Shown here piece by piece: positions 55,395-64,000 of a stretch of 64,000 nt of DNA; the first letter of the stretch is position 1; each line of letters begins with the position of its first letter. Made by a program: the position numbers and the translations under genes. The notes under the pieces were generated by a model, which ran no database searches, was not told the DNA's origin, and worked only from the letters and a program-made list of their open reading frames with translations. The DNA comes from CAZJOD01 sp964547525 (GTDB taxonomy: Bacteria; Bacillota; Clostridia; JAAYHZ01). The stretch covers positions 1-64,000 of the forward strand of contig CAZJOD010000002.1 in NCBI GenBank assembly GCA_964547525.1. The letters are read 5' to 3'.

Positions 55395-55723
55395 AATTGG
55401 TTTATGCAATAGTACATGACGAGGATCAAAACGAGGTTATAACTACGTTAAATGAAAAAGGTTTTTCTGTGACAAAATTGTTTTCTACCGGAGGATTTTT
55501 ACGTGCCGGAAACACAACAATCATAATCGGTGTTGTGGATGAGAAAGTGGATGAAGTTATAGGTATAGTAAAATCCAAATCTAAAAGCAGAAAGAAAGTC
55601 ATGGATACTTCAATGGCACCTGGAGGTGGGTTGAATGGCGTTATGCTGTCTTTTCCGTTGGAAGTCACAGTAGGGGGCGCTACCATATTCGTTTTGGATG
55701 TGGAAAGATATGAAAAGATCTAA
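55391..55723 (+). CDS. darA: PII-like cyclic di-AMP receptor DarA (YaaQ)
   Basis: A 110-residue PII-like protein of the DarA/PstA family that binds cyclic di-AMP. Family features seen are the start MKLVYAIVHDEDQNEVITTLNEKGFSVTKL with the GGFLRAGNTTIIIGV loop and the late block VGGATIFVLDVERYE. The operon neighbours tmk and holB match its known context. The second-messenger role is inferred from the family. ATG within the end of tmk. Confidence 0.93.
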   Translation: MKLVYAIVHDEDQNEVITTLNEKGFSVTKLFSTGGFLRAGNTTIIIGVVDEKVDEVIGIVKSKSKSRKKVMDTSMAPGGGLNGVMLSFPLEVTVGGATIFVLDVERYEKI

Positions 55724-56703
55724 TGGCATTTAAAACCTTTACAGGTCAGCATGATATAGTAAGAAGATTGAATCATGCGATATTAAACGGAACCTTGTCA
55801 CATTCATATGTATTCAGCGGACCTGAGGGCATCGGCAAAAGGACATTGGCTGATGCCTTTGTTTCCGAATTGGTATGTACCGCACCTGATGAGAACGGCA
55901 AATGCGGTCTATGTAACGCATGTCGCATGTATCGTGCCAAAATGCCTGTTGATAACATTTGGTTACAACCTGAAAGTGCTCATATCAGTATCGATGATAT
56001 CCGTAAAATTCAAAATGATGTTTTGATTAAACCGCTTTACTCCGATAGAAAAGTGTATGTAATATCCGAAGGAGATAAAATGACTCCGCAAGCCCAAAAC
56101 TGTTTACTAAAAATTTTGGAAGAACCACCCGGATACACCGTTTTAATAATATTAGCCGTGGCAGTGGATTCTTTATTGCCTACCGTAATGTCCAGAGTAA
56201 TAAATTATCATTTGGACAAGTATTCTAAAGAGGATCTTTTAAAAATATTAAAGCAAAACAGTATAGAAATTGATCCTAATTACTTAAACACGATTTACGG
56301 TTACAGTGGGGGTATACCCGGAAAAGCTCTTGAATTGGTTCGGTCGGAGGAATTTACATTATTCAGAAAAGATATGATTAAGTTGATTTTAAGTATAAAT
56401 AATGCTAATATGAATATTGTCGATACGGTTAACTATTTTGACGATAATAAAGAAAATATTCAAACATTGTTTAATATATTGCAACTGTTTTACAGAGATG
56501 TACCGGTTGTGGCGAGATCCGATTATCAAAATGTGATTAATGCGGATAAAATTAAAGAGGTAGAGGAAATCGGGCGTGATTTAACCTTGAGAAAAACAGT
56601 CCGAAATATACAATGCATTAATGAAACACTGGTTAATATACAACGAAATGCAAATTTCAGGTTAGCCGTTGAAAATATGCTGATAACGTTGACGGAGGTT
56701 TGA
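55723..56703 (+). CDS. holB: DNA polymerase III delta-prime subunit
   Basis: Clamp-loader subunit. The 326-residue protein has the AAA+ layout with a P-loop-like FSGPEGIGKRTLA (residues about 28-40), a zinc module (CTAPDENGKCGLCNAC, about 51-66), and the NCLLKILEEPP and MSRVINY blocks. The N-terminal FTGQHDIVRRL is typical of HolB. Its start overlaps the darA stop (TAATG). ricT follows after 3 bp. Confidence 0.93.
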   Translation: MAFKTFTGQHDIVRRLNHAILNGTLSHSYVFSGPEGIGKRTLADAFVSELVCTAPDENGKCGLCNACRMYRAKMPVDNIWLQPESAHISIDDIRKIQNDVLIKPLYSDRKVYVISEGDKMTPQAQNCLLKILEEPPGYTVLIILAVAVDSLLPTVMSRVINYHLDKYSKEDLLKILKQNSIEIDPNYLNTIYGYSGGIPGKALELVRSEEFTLFRKDMIKLILSINNANMNIVDTVNYFDDNKENIQTLFNILQLFYRDVPVVARSDYQNVINADKIKEVEEIGRDLTLRKTVRNIQCINETLVNIQRNANFRLAVENMLITLTEV

Positions 56704-56706
56704 TAA

Positions 56707-57597
56707 ATGGCTCAGATTGTAGGCGTCCGGTTTAAGAGAGTAGGTAAGATCTACTATTTTAGTCCTGACGGTTTAGATATAAATAAAGATGACTGTGTAA
56801 TAGTGGAAACGGCTCGAGGTGTCGAGTTCGGAACTGCAGTGGTAGGAATCCGGGAAATACCGGAAGAAGAGTTGATATTGCCCCTAAAAAAGGTACTAAG
56901 GATAGCAACTGTAGAGGATGTGGAAAAATATAATGAAAACGTCGCCAAAGAAAAAGAGGCTTTTAGTGTTTGTGTAGAAAAAATAGCAAAACACAAATTG
57001 CAAATGAAACTGGTAGACGTAGAATATACTTTTGATAATAATAAGGTATTGTTTTATTTTACTGCAGAAGGTAGAGTTGATTTTCGTGAATTGGTAAAAG
57101 ATCTGGCTTCGATTTTCAGAACGAGGATTGAACTTCGCCAAATAGGTGTAAGAGATGAGGCAAAGATGACCGGCAGCATAGGGATATGTGGCAGGATGCT
57201 TTGTTGTAATTCATTCCTGGGGGAATTTCAGCCGGTATCCATAAAAATGGCTAAAGAACAAGGTTTATCTTTGAACCCCGCTAAAATATCCGGTGCGTGT
57301 GGAAGATTGATGTGCTGTTTAAAGTACGAACACGAGGCTTATGAGTATCTGATAGACAAGATGCCCACAATTGGTTCGGAGGTATTGACACCAATCGGCA
57401 AGGGCGAAATCATATCAATGGAGCTTTTAAAAGAGAAGGTTAAGGTTAAGCTGGAGACTAAGGACGGAACATCTACCGAAGTCTATAATGTAGATGATAT
57501 TAAAGTCATAAAGTGTGCAAACGCAAGAAAACATCCCATGCCTATTGCGGATGATACCGAAGTCGATATAAACGAATTAAGGAATCTGGAAGATTAA
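56707..57597 (+). CDS. ricT: PSP1-domain protein RicT (YaaT)
   Basis: A 296-residue PSP1 C-terminal-domain protein. The homolog in Bacillus (YaaT) forms the RicAFT complex affecting RNase Y, sporulation and competence. The cysteine-rich Fe-S region GICGRMLCCNSFLGEF followed by GACGRLMCCLKYEHEAY is present (residues about 160-215). RicA and RicF partners are not in this window. ATG at 56707 with GACGGAGG upstream. Last gene of the tmk operon. Confidence 0.92.
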   Translation: MAQIVGVRFKRVGKIYYFSPDGLDINKDDCVIVETARGVEFGTAVVGIREIPEEELILPLKKVLRIATVEDVEKYNENVAKEKEAFSVCVEKIAKHKLQMKLVDVEYTFDNNKVLFYFTAEGRVDFRELVKDLASIFRTRIELRQIGVRDEAKMTGSIGICGRMLCCNSFLGEFQPVSIKMAKEQGLSLNPAKISGACGRLMCCLKYEHEAYEYLIDKMPTIGSEVLTPIGKGEIISMELLKEKVKVKLETKDGTSTEVYNVDDIKVIKCANARKHPMPIADDTEVDINELRNLED

Positions 57598-57605
57598 TAA
57601 ATAAT

Positions 57606-58973
57606 ATGTTAAAAAATATAGATAAAGTTTTTTATCGGACGGTGAGTAATATCGCCGTCCCGATTATTATTCAGAATTTTGTCATGACTACATTGCATAT
57701 GGTAGACACGGTAATGATCGGGTCCTTAGGAGAATCTGCAATAGCGTCGGTTGGTATAGCCAACCGACTTGTTTTTGTGTTCTTTTTATGTGTTTTCGGA
57801 ATGTATAGCGGTGCTTCAATATTTTTATCTCAATACTGGGGAGTAAAAGATATAAAAAATATAAGAAGAGTCATGGGCATAGAAATAATATTCGGATTTG
57901 GTATAGGCATTTTGTTTTTTACACTAAGCATGGTTTTTCCCCGTGAAATATTGGGGTTGTTTTCAAATGAGCCTGAAGTTATCGATGACGCAATAAAATA
58001 TTTACATATAGTATCACCCCAATTTTTTATTACTCCGATAGCAAGTGCTTTTGGTTTCAGCTCACGTGCCGTTCATCGTGCCAAATGGCCTATGATGGCA
58101 TCGGTAATCGCTTTATGTGTTAACACGTTTTTAAACTATCTTCTGATAGGCGGAAGGTTTGGTGCGCCGGCTTTAGGTATTACCGGTGCGGCTATTGCTA
58201 CCGTTATAGCAAGAGTGGTTGAAGTGTTAATATTAGTTTATACGGTATACGGTAGGAAATTCGACCATCCTTTAGCCGCTTCTTTTAAGGAACTCTCGGA
58301 CTGGGATTTTAAAATGGTAAAGACCGTGTTGAAAACGTCTTATCCTGTTATTATAAATGAATCAATGTGGGCTGTAGGAACTACGGTTTATTATATAGCA
58401 TATGGAAGACTTGGTACCGAATCGATTGCCGTTGTCCAGATTGCATATGTTATTGGAGATATGTTTCAGGCGTTGTTTATGGGTATCGGGTATGCAGCCG
58501 GTGTCGTGGTCGGTAATGAGATAGGCCGGGAGGAGTATCCTTCGGCTTATCGATATGCAAAAAAACTTTTAATAATGGCAGTGCTATTTACTCTGGCGGT
58601 TGTCTTTATTCCCATATCAGTTAGCAATAATATTGTAAATATATATAATGTGAAGCCTGAAACAAGAGACTTGCTAAGAAATGCAATAATTGTAATAGTT
58701 GCTTTTCTTCCAATAAAAGCATATAATTTTACATTGATTGTGGGTATACTGCGAAACGGGGGAGACACAAGATTTTGTATGCTCCTAGAATGTATAAGCA
58801 TTTTTGCCGTTGGAGTACCTTTAGCATTTATAAGTGTTTCATTGCTTGGTTTAAACATAGTTGGGGCTCTATTCGCGGTTCAAACGGAAGAGCTTTTTAA
58901 AGCGTCATTCGTGTCTTTTAGGTTTAAATCAAAAAAATGGATAAACAATGTGATTAATGTACAACAAACATGA
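57606..58973 (+). CDS. MATE-family efflux transporter
   Basis: A 455-residue membrane antiporter with twelve hydrophobic spans. The first and seventh repeat share MATE features: IIQNFVMTTLHMVDTVMIGSLGESAIASVGIANR and the later IINESMWAVGTTVYYIAYGRLG. The substrate and coupling ion are unknown. The stop of ricT is 8 bp upstream, so read-through expression is likely; the binding site is weak (GGAAG). The 112-bp gap after its stop, before the convergent AEC gene, holds nothing I can name. Confidence 0.88.
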   Translation: MLKNIDKVFYRTVSNIAVPIIIQNFVMTTLHMVDTVMIGSLGESAIASVGIANRLVFVFFLCVFGMYSGASIFLSQYWGVKDIKNIRRVMGIEIIFGFGIGILFFTLSMVFPREILGLFSNEPEVIDDAIKYLHIVSPQFFITPIASAFGFSSRAVHRAKWPMMASVIALCVNTFLNYLLIGGRFGAPALGITGAAIATVIARVVEVLILVYTVYGRKFDHPLAASFKELSDWDFKMVKTVLKTSYPVIINESMWAVGTTVYYIAYGRLGTESIAVVQIAYVIGDMFQALFMGIGYAAGVVVGNEIGREEYPSAYRYAKKLLIMAVLFTLAVVFIPISVSNNIVNIYNVKPETRDLLRNAIIVIVAFLPIKAYNFTLIVGILRNGGDTRFCMLLECISIFAVGVPLAFISVSLLGLNIVGALFAVQTEELFKASFVSFRFKSKKWINNVINVQQT

Positions 58974-59085
58974 TATAAAAATAAGAATCTACATAAGAAC
59001 ATTGTAACATATAAAAAATGAAAATTTATAAAAACGCTTGCTTATTACACTTAGTAACAAAGTAAATGGTTATGTACTGAAAGAT

Positions 59086-60051
59086 CTAATGTACTGCAAA
59101 CAAAACTTGTGACAAGAATATAACTCCGGATAGTGTAATGGTACAAGTAAGTGTTGAAACCAATACCGCCTGAGATGCAAAATCGGGATGGTTATCATAT
59201 TCTACGGCTATTAAAGCTGTATTAACCGCAGTGGGAACAGAAGCTGAAATTAAGACCGATCGAGCGATTATACCGTCTAAAGAGAAAAGAATAATAGCGC
59301 AGATGGCAAAAACGGGTCCTATTACCAATCGAATGAATACTGATAATAATACTCCGCGTTTTATCGATTTAAATTTTGTTTTTGATATTTGTATACCTAA
59401 TATTATCAAAGCTATTGGGACAAGTGCATTTCTTATATACACCAAAGCCGGCCAGAATGGCATTACAGTCAAATCAACAGGTACAAATTTTAAAAGAAAT
59501 GCCGAGGGTATTGCATATATGGCCGGCATTTTTAATATTCTGCCAAACGATTCGCGCCAATGTAGATTAGCACGTCCGGCATTATAAAAGCCCAAAGTGT
59601 TTGTTGTGATGTTTTGAACTACCAATACCATTATCTGAGATGTCAAAGCTATATTTAGATATGGGGTTAGTCCGTCTACTATAAAAGGAGGGCTGCTAAA
59701 AATAAGGGTTATAAGAGGTATACCGATATTGCCACTATTATAGAACATAACCGAATTAATGAATGCGTTTTTCATACCGGCATCATATCGTTTGAACGAT
59801 GCCAATACATAAGCAACGGTATAATTCAAAATCATAATCATTATAGTGGCTCCTAACACTTTTAGCATATCAAGCGGTATATCGGTGGTGTAAAGATATA
59901 CGAATGTAAATGTAGGAACCAATACATAGAAATTAATTTTTGTCAACGTCCCTATATCCATAAAGAATTTTTTTGCAAGTAAAAACCCTAATCCCACCAA
60001 AAAAAATATAGGTAAAATATTATTTGTAAATATATTCAGCATGATTCTCAT
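59086..60051 (-). CDS. AEC-family (auxin efflux carrier-like) transporter
   Basis: A 321-residue membrane protein with about ten hydrophobic spans in two halves and the family signature at the start (NNILPIFFLVGLGFLLAKKF). The mid-protein block MFYNSGNIGIPLITLIF and the C-terminal region with SASVPTAVNTALIAVEYD match bacterial AEC carriers of organic acids such as malate or malonate. The ATG at 60051 has AGGGCGG upstream; a further ATG at 60042 is possible. Confidence 0.88.
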   Translation of the reverse strand: MRIMLNIFTNNILPIFFLVGLGFLLAKKFFMDIGTLTKINFYVLVPTFTFVYLYTTDIPLDMLKVLGATIMIMILNYTVAYVLASFKRYDAGMKNAFINSVMFYNSGNIGIPLITLIFSSPPFIVDGLTPYLNIALTSQIMVLVVQNITTNTLGFYNAGRANLHWRESFGRILKMPAIYAIPSAFLLKFVPVDLTVMPFWPALVYIRNALVPIALIILGIQISKTKFKSIKRGVLLSVFIRLVIGPVFAICAIILFSLDGIIARSVLISASVPTAVNTALIAVEYDNHPDFASQAVLVSTLTCTITLSGVIFLSQVLFAVH

Positions 60052-60164
60052 TAATAATTCCGCCCTTATTTTAAATAATTGCAATATATATTATAAGAAA
60101 GCGAAACATAATGCAAGTAATACGGAATATTGTTCATTATTTCATTTATTACGTTTATTACCTA

Positions 60165-61448
60165 TTATGAAAAAACCTTATAAACATTGTATAACGATTC
60201 AAGAACCAACCAGTTTTGTGGAAAGTACCGCATAATGGTCCAATAGCTTACACCGGCGAGACCGTATTGGTTAACTGTCAATAGTTTCGCCTGGATACTT
60301 CTTGCATCTTCAAACCAAACGATATGTTGTCTACCCTGTACGTCATAATAATTATAAAACGGAGACTGAGCTGTCATATCGTATTGTATCGCTGTTTGTA
60401 CTTCAATGGCCTGTTGAACCGCAGCTACATTTGACAGGCTTCGGGCGGCCGTTCCCGGTACATACGGAAGTGTCCAGTCATAACCGTAGTTGGGTATACC
60501 CATAAGTATTTTGTCTCTAGGTATCGCCGTGACAGCGTAATCCAGTACTCGTCGCACCTGATTAATCGGTGCTACCGGTAGTGGAGGCCCGAAGGTGTAT
60601 CCCCACTCGTAAGTCATTAAAATAACATGATCGGTAAGTCTGCCATGCACCGGATAATCATGAGCCTCATACAACAAACCGGGTTGATCCGCACTAATCT
60701 TAGGTGCAAGTGCAGTGGTGATTTGGTATCCTATGGGCCTTAATCTTTCTACCACTAGCCGTAAAAATGTATTATATGCCTCTCTATCTTCAGGGTATAC
60801 ATATTCAAAATCTATGTCCAGACCATAATAATTTCTTTCATTGAGTTTAATTGCAATATTTTCAATAAGACGATTTCTTATAACGGGATTTGTGAGTACA
60901 GCCCGGGCAAGATCACTACTGAAACCCGCACCCGGCAAAAGATTCGTGACCACCATCAATGGTGCTACTCCCGCTCGATATGCTTCAAGGATTAAAGGTC
61001 TGTCGTTAATATCCCTTAATGTACCTTCCGCGGTAACCTCATGACTGAATATGCTTAGATATGTTAAATGAGGCAATGTCTTATTTAAAACATTCCTGTC
61101 AATGTTTGTAAAAGCATATCCATTTACTTCGATTGTCCCAAGGCGCCCAATCACATCCGGTATTATGAGGATCTGACCGGGAAAAATCAAAGCCGGATCG
61201 GTAATTTCCGGATTGGCATTTACAATGGCATTGACTGTTACCCCGTAAATTCCCGCGATAATAAACAAGGACTGACCCGGTAAAACCGTGTGCCTTACAG
61301 CTCCTTCTTTTACTATAATTGTCTGTCCCACAACCAGTCTATCGGGTTGTGTCAACTCATTATCCGCAATAATACTTTGCGGGCTGACACCATATTGCCT
61401 TGCAATCAAAAATATTGAATCTCCGGGTCTCACTACATGAATAATCAT
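60165..61448 (-). CDS. LysM-GH18 spore-wall glucosaminidase, SleL/YaaH-like
   Basis: A 427-residue protein of the spore germination/cortex group. Two N-terminal LysM domains (about residues 1-47 and 51-98; VRPGDSIFLIARQYGVSPQSI and VLPGQSLFIIAGIYGVTVNAI) are followed by a GH18 barrel with the catalytic motif YGLDIDFEYVYPED (D-x-D-x-E). Further barrel blocks are ILMTYEWGY and GIPNYGYDW. Length matches YaaH. There is no signal peptide, as in SleL-type coat proteins targeted without Sec. No good ribosome binding site precedes the ATG. Confidence 0.9.
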   Translation of the reverse strand: MIIHVVRPGDSIFLIARQYGVSPQSIIADNELTQPDRLVVGQTIIVKEGAVRHTVLPGQSLFIIAGIYGVTVNAIVNANPEITDPALIFPGQILIIPDVIGRLGTIEVNGYAFTNIDRNVLNKTLPHLTYLSIFSHEVTAEGTLRDINDRPLILEAYRAGVAPLMVVTNLLPGAGFSSDLARAVLTNPVIRNRLIENIAIKLNERNYYGLDIDFEYVYPEDREAYNTFLRLVVERLRPIGYQITTALAPKISADQPGLLYEAHDYPVHGRLTDHVILMTYEWGYTFGPPLPVAPINQVRRVLDYAVTAIPRDKILMGIPNYGYDWTLPYVPGTAARSLSNVAAVQQAIEVQTAIQYDMTAQSPFYNYYDVQGRQHIVWFEDARSIQAKLLTVNQYGLAGVSYWTIMRYFPQNWLVLESLYNVYKVFS

Positions 61449-61736
61449 AAAAAAACCGTACCATTAATGATCTATATATCATAATATGCAAAGTGTTATA
61501 AGACAGTTCACAGTATATAAAAATATTTTTAGAAATTAAGAACATAAAAACATTATAAAATGTATTAAAAAAGATGTGTAATAAAACACTTACTTTCATT
61601 ATCCGGTACATTATTTTTATCATTTGTTTTGATATAAGCTTTATTAACAATTAAATTATTTCATATTAAACTGGACATAAGGCTATTTTAAATATGTTAA
61701 TAAAGTTGTCATTAAAAATAAAAGGAGTGAATTCGT

Positions 61737-62596
61737 ATGCTTAACCGGGCTTTGGTGGGATGTGGGGATATCTCCAATAAACGTGTTGCACCGGCGATTA
61801 TGGCACAAAAGAACAGTAAACTATGTGCTGCGGTTAGTCCCTATGAATTGGAGTTGGACGAATTTATTAAGAAACACGGCATTAAAGACGGATATACCGT
61901 GCTTGATCAAATGTTGGAAAGAAATGATATACACGCTGTTTATATTGCGACACCCATATTTTTACACTATGAATCATAAAATATGAATTGAACATAATAG
62001 GACCTACATTGGCTGAATATCGCAAATGTTATGATGAATCGTGTAGCATTTAAAAGGAAGCTTATGATAAACAAAATCCCCCTTGGCGTGTGGTTTCCCG
62101 TATTGCAGGGGGAGGAAAATTTTTGGATTTGTCATCTCATACATTGGATATTTTTGATTATTTATTTGGCCCTGTAACAAAAGCCGCAGGAAATGCTATA
62201 AACCAAGCAGGATTATATGAAGCCGAAGATATGGTTTGTGCAAATCTGGTATTTGGAAATAATATACCGGCAACAGGAACATGGTGTTTTTTGGCTTTTT
62301 CGGATATGGATAGAAATGAAATCGTCGGGAGTAAAGGAAAAATTACTTTTTCAACATTCGGTACCGACCCTATAATGCTTTATACAGACAATGAAATACA
62401 AGAATTGTCGTTTGAAAATCCCGTGCATATACAAATGCCCATGATAGAAAGTATTGTAAGACAATTGAACGGACAGGGTGCCTGCCCGAGCACAGGAGAA
62501 AGCGGTGCCCGCACAAGCCGTGTTATGGATTATATTATAAAAGAATTTTACAGTTCATGTTCATATGTTGAATCGGATATAATCGTGATTAAATAA
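61737..62596 (+). pseudogene. Gfo/Idh/MocA oxidoreductase, decayed
   Basis: The first 80 codons (61737-61979) encode a Gfo/Idh/MocA N-terminus (ALVGCGDISNKRVAPAI; NDIHAVYIATPIFLHY). The frame then ends. In another frame, matching family sequence resumes (LAEYRKCYDE near 62013), hits an in-frame TAA at 62051, and continues from PWRVVSRIAGGGKFLDLSSHTLD to the end at 62596. The segment that should carry the EKPxA lysine motif is largely missing. A frameshift, an internal stop and a deletion together make it a pseudogene. An intact ribosome binding site (AAGGAG) precedes it. Confidence 0.85.
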
Positions 62597-62764
62597 GCTA
62601 ACATAAGTAATTTTTATATTCACTATATGTGTGACCGTAGGCGCGCTGAGTCCTGTTTCTTTGGATATTTCATATTTTGACAAAGGAGCGTTTTGTTTTA
62701 AATGCTCCAATATAAGGGAAGAATTTATCTCCCTAATAAGATTTAAGCTACCTTTGGATTTCAT
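62561..62764 (-). pseudogene. Truncated ROK-family repressor remnant
   Basis: 67 codons. The first 47 or so form the helix-turn-helix of a ROK (NagC/XylR-type) repressor: NLIREINSSLILEHLKQNAPLSKYEISKETGLSAPTVTHIVN. The frame then turns into unrelated residues and stops, inside the 3' end of the neighbouring pseudogene; the sugar-binding domain is absent. On the minus strand a TATAAT (62776-62771) lies so close to the ATG that the transcript would be nearly leaderless. Confidence 0.75.
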
Positions 62765-62790
62765 AAATGCATTATATCCTAAAAGTCTAC

Positions 62791-62835
62791 TACAATGTAC
62801 TGATTAATTATATTTTAAAAAGTAACTACATTGTA
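62791..62835. promoter_or_regulatory. Pair of TACAATGTA-type sites
   Basis: TACAATGTA at 62791-62799 and TACATTGTA at 62827-62835 are inverted copies of the same 9-bp site, each itself nearly palindromic, 36 bp apart. They lie between the ROK-repressor remnant and the divergent C45 gene and could be operators for such a repressor. Confidence 0.45.
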
Positions 62836-62868
62836 CGAGTCTTTCGTAATATTGTCAATTTAACGCTA

Positions 62869-62897
62869 TTGACAGACATCTTTTTAGAATGTAGTAT
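62869..62897 (+). promoter_or_regulatory. Promoter of the C45-peptidase-like gene
   Basis: Consensus TTGACA at 62869-62874 and TAGTAT at 62892-62897, spacer 17 bp; the leader is about 70 nt. Confidence 0.7.
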
Positions 62898-62971
62898 GAA
62901 AGAAAGTACATTTTTAATACTATTTATAAAGTAATTTTCAAAAATAATTATTTTGAGGTAGGAGAGTGAAT

Positions 62972-64000
62972 ATGATTACGATAAAGACAAAAGGCACTCC
63001 TTTTCAAAGAGGAAAAATGCAAGGCGAGGTGATGAAACAGCATGTTCGTCCTTGGATTGAACGCATTTTGAGTAATGGGAAAGACTCTTTGGACAATGGA
63101 CGAATTACATACGAAGCGGATTTAATAAGACATCAACTTGAGAAAAATTACGTTTCAGGATACGAAGAATGCTGTGGAATCGCATCCGGGATAGGAATCG
63201 ACGAGATATCATATTTTAGCGGATTATATTGCAATTTTATGCTTCCTGCAGATAAAAAATGTACTACAATGGGCTTTAAAACGGTGAATGACGAACCGAT
63301 CATAGGAAAAACCGATGATATATATATCAATGAGCTTGGAAATAATATTATGGAGATAACATTGCCTAGTGAAGGATTTCGTCATATACACTTTCATTTC
63401 GCCGGAACCATATGGACTGTGGCTGGAATGAATGAATGTGGCTTGGCTATGGCCATGACCGGTATTGCAGGACCTTCGGAATCTAATTTACAAGGGATTT
63501 TTTCTTTGGATGCACTGCATAGTCTTTTACCTGCGTGTAAAACAGTAGTTGAAGCAGTGGAGCATGTCAATAATATGCGTTTAAATTCAGGTGGATTTAG
63601 CTTGCTGCTGGGGGATTCGACCGGAAGAATGAAATTGCTGGAAAAAACCTCTGCGGGCACTACTGAGATTTCTACCAACAAACAAGGATTATATTTACAT
63701 ACAAATCACATATTAGATTATACTTTTGCAAGTGTAAATCCCCCTCAGGCCGAACCACTTCTGACCAACGGAACCAAAAGGTATGAAAATGCATTAAAAA
63801 TAATGCAAGATATACCTTACACAGAACAAGGAATGGTACGTTTTTTGAGTGACCGAAATAAATCCGGAGCAATTATGCAACAAGGAGAAGACGGTTTATT
63901 CATGGATTTTAGCGTAATATTTTTGCCGGCACAAAAGAAAATAACTGTAACCGCAGGATATCCTGCTTATGATCAAATGTTCTCAATTTTTACAAACGAT
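62972..64000 (+). CDS. C45-family peptidase/acyltransferase (3' end beyond window)
   Basis: An open frame of 343 codons running to the window edge without a stop. The start MITIKTKGTPFQRGKMQGE is typical of the acyl-CoA:6-aminopenicillanic-acid acyltransferase (C45) group, whose members self-cleave before a nucleophilic cysteine. That residue is most likely Cys97 (DKKCTTMGF), followed by the IIGKTDDIY segment. Family blocks GMNECGLAMAMTGI and GLYLHTNHIL are present. The likely role is hydrolysis of an acyl-amide or a linear carbon-nitrogen bond. ATG after GGTAGGAGAG. Confidence 0.82.
   Translation, partial: MITIKTKGTPFQRGKMQGEVMKQHVRPWIERILSNGKDSLDNGRITYEADLIRHQLEKNYVSGYEECCGIASGIGIDEISYFSGLYCNFMLPADKKCTTMGFKTVNDEPIIGKTDDIYINELGNNIMEITLPSEGFRHIHFHFAGTIWTVAGMNECGLAMAMTGIAGPSESNLQGIFSLDALHSLLPACKTVVEAVEHVNNMRLNSGGFSLLLGDSTGRMKLLEKTSAGTTEISTNKQGLYLHTNHILDYTFASVNPPQAEPLLTNGTKRYENALKIMQDIPYTEQGMVRFLSDRNKSGAIMQQGEDGLFMDFSVIFLPAQKKITVTAGYPAYDQMFSIFTND

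Noticed and set aside
59231..59587. Plus-strand frames opposite the AEC transporter gene
   Set aside because: Composition is that of an antisense of a hydrophobic membrane protein; no binding site.

Overview
The window is an AT-rich chromosomal segment from a spore-forming member of the Clostridia (Firmicutes). Four things point there: the S10-spc-alpha ribosomal gene order with a KOW-domain gene between adk and infA; strong AGGAGG-type ribosome binding sites with frequent GTG and TTG starts; sporulation-type proteins (a SpoIID-domain protein and a SleL/YaaH-like LysM-GH18 protein); and typical clostridial neighbourhoods (queA-tgt-yajC, tsaE-tsaB-rimI, tig-clpP-clpX, nnr-mazEF, Orn/Lys/Arg decarboxylase-tmk-darA-holB-ricT). 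The genus cannot be fixed from sequence alone. No rRNA, prophage, insertion sequence or CRISPR array is visible.

Layout. Positions 1-13200 hold one long co-directional ribosomal super-operon running from a 5'-truncated rplB through the spc genes, secY and adk to infA, rpmJ, rpsM-rpsK-rpsD, rpoA and rplQ. A terminator follows, then a tRNA-Leu(GAG). Positions 13.5-24.4 kb hold a DUF2892-like protein, a SpoIID protein, queuosine genes queA-tgt with yajC, an 80-bp tandem repeat, a TIGR04086 membrane protein, glpK, a Lit-like DUF1461 membrane protein and a membrane pyrophosphatase with a long structured leader. Positions 24.8-29.9 kb hold two ROK-type sugar kinase-like genes, a PIG-L deacetylase and truA, then rplM-rpsI. 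Positions 30.2-37.8 kb hold a small membrane protein, a flavodiiron protein behind a palindromic Crp/Fnr-type site, an amidohydrolase, tsaE-tsaB-rimI, uvrC and a metallophosphoesterase. Positions 38-48.2 kb hold tig-clpP-clpX, uppP, tsaD, an Mrp-type ATPase with a thioesterase, a lipoprotein and nnr.

Positions 48.4-53.2 kb hold a MazEF pair, several unknown envelope or zinc-ribbon proteins and birA. Positions 53.3-57.6 kb hold the decarboxylase-tmk-darA-holB-ricT operon. Positions 57.6-61.4 kb hold a MATE exporter, an AEC transporter and the LysM-GH18 protein. The last 2.3 kb contain a decayed Gfo/Idh/MocA oxidoreductase gene, a truncated ROK-repressor remnant and the start of a C45-family peptidase/acyltransferase that runs off the window.

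No wholly new multi-gene system was found. The most interesting signals are non-coding or architectural. They are a bulged hairpin with a GGAA tetraloop in front of rpsM, a perfect palindrome centred about 41.5 bp upstream of the inferred start site of the flavodiiron gene, a family of nested-palindrome repeats, a long-range pairing in the pyrophosphatase leader, and paired hairpins in the mazEF leader. Ribosomal proteins L22 and L17 also carry unusual extra segments, and map is missing from its usual place after adk.
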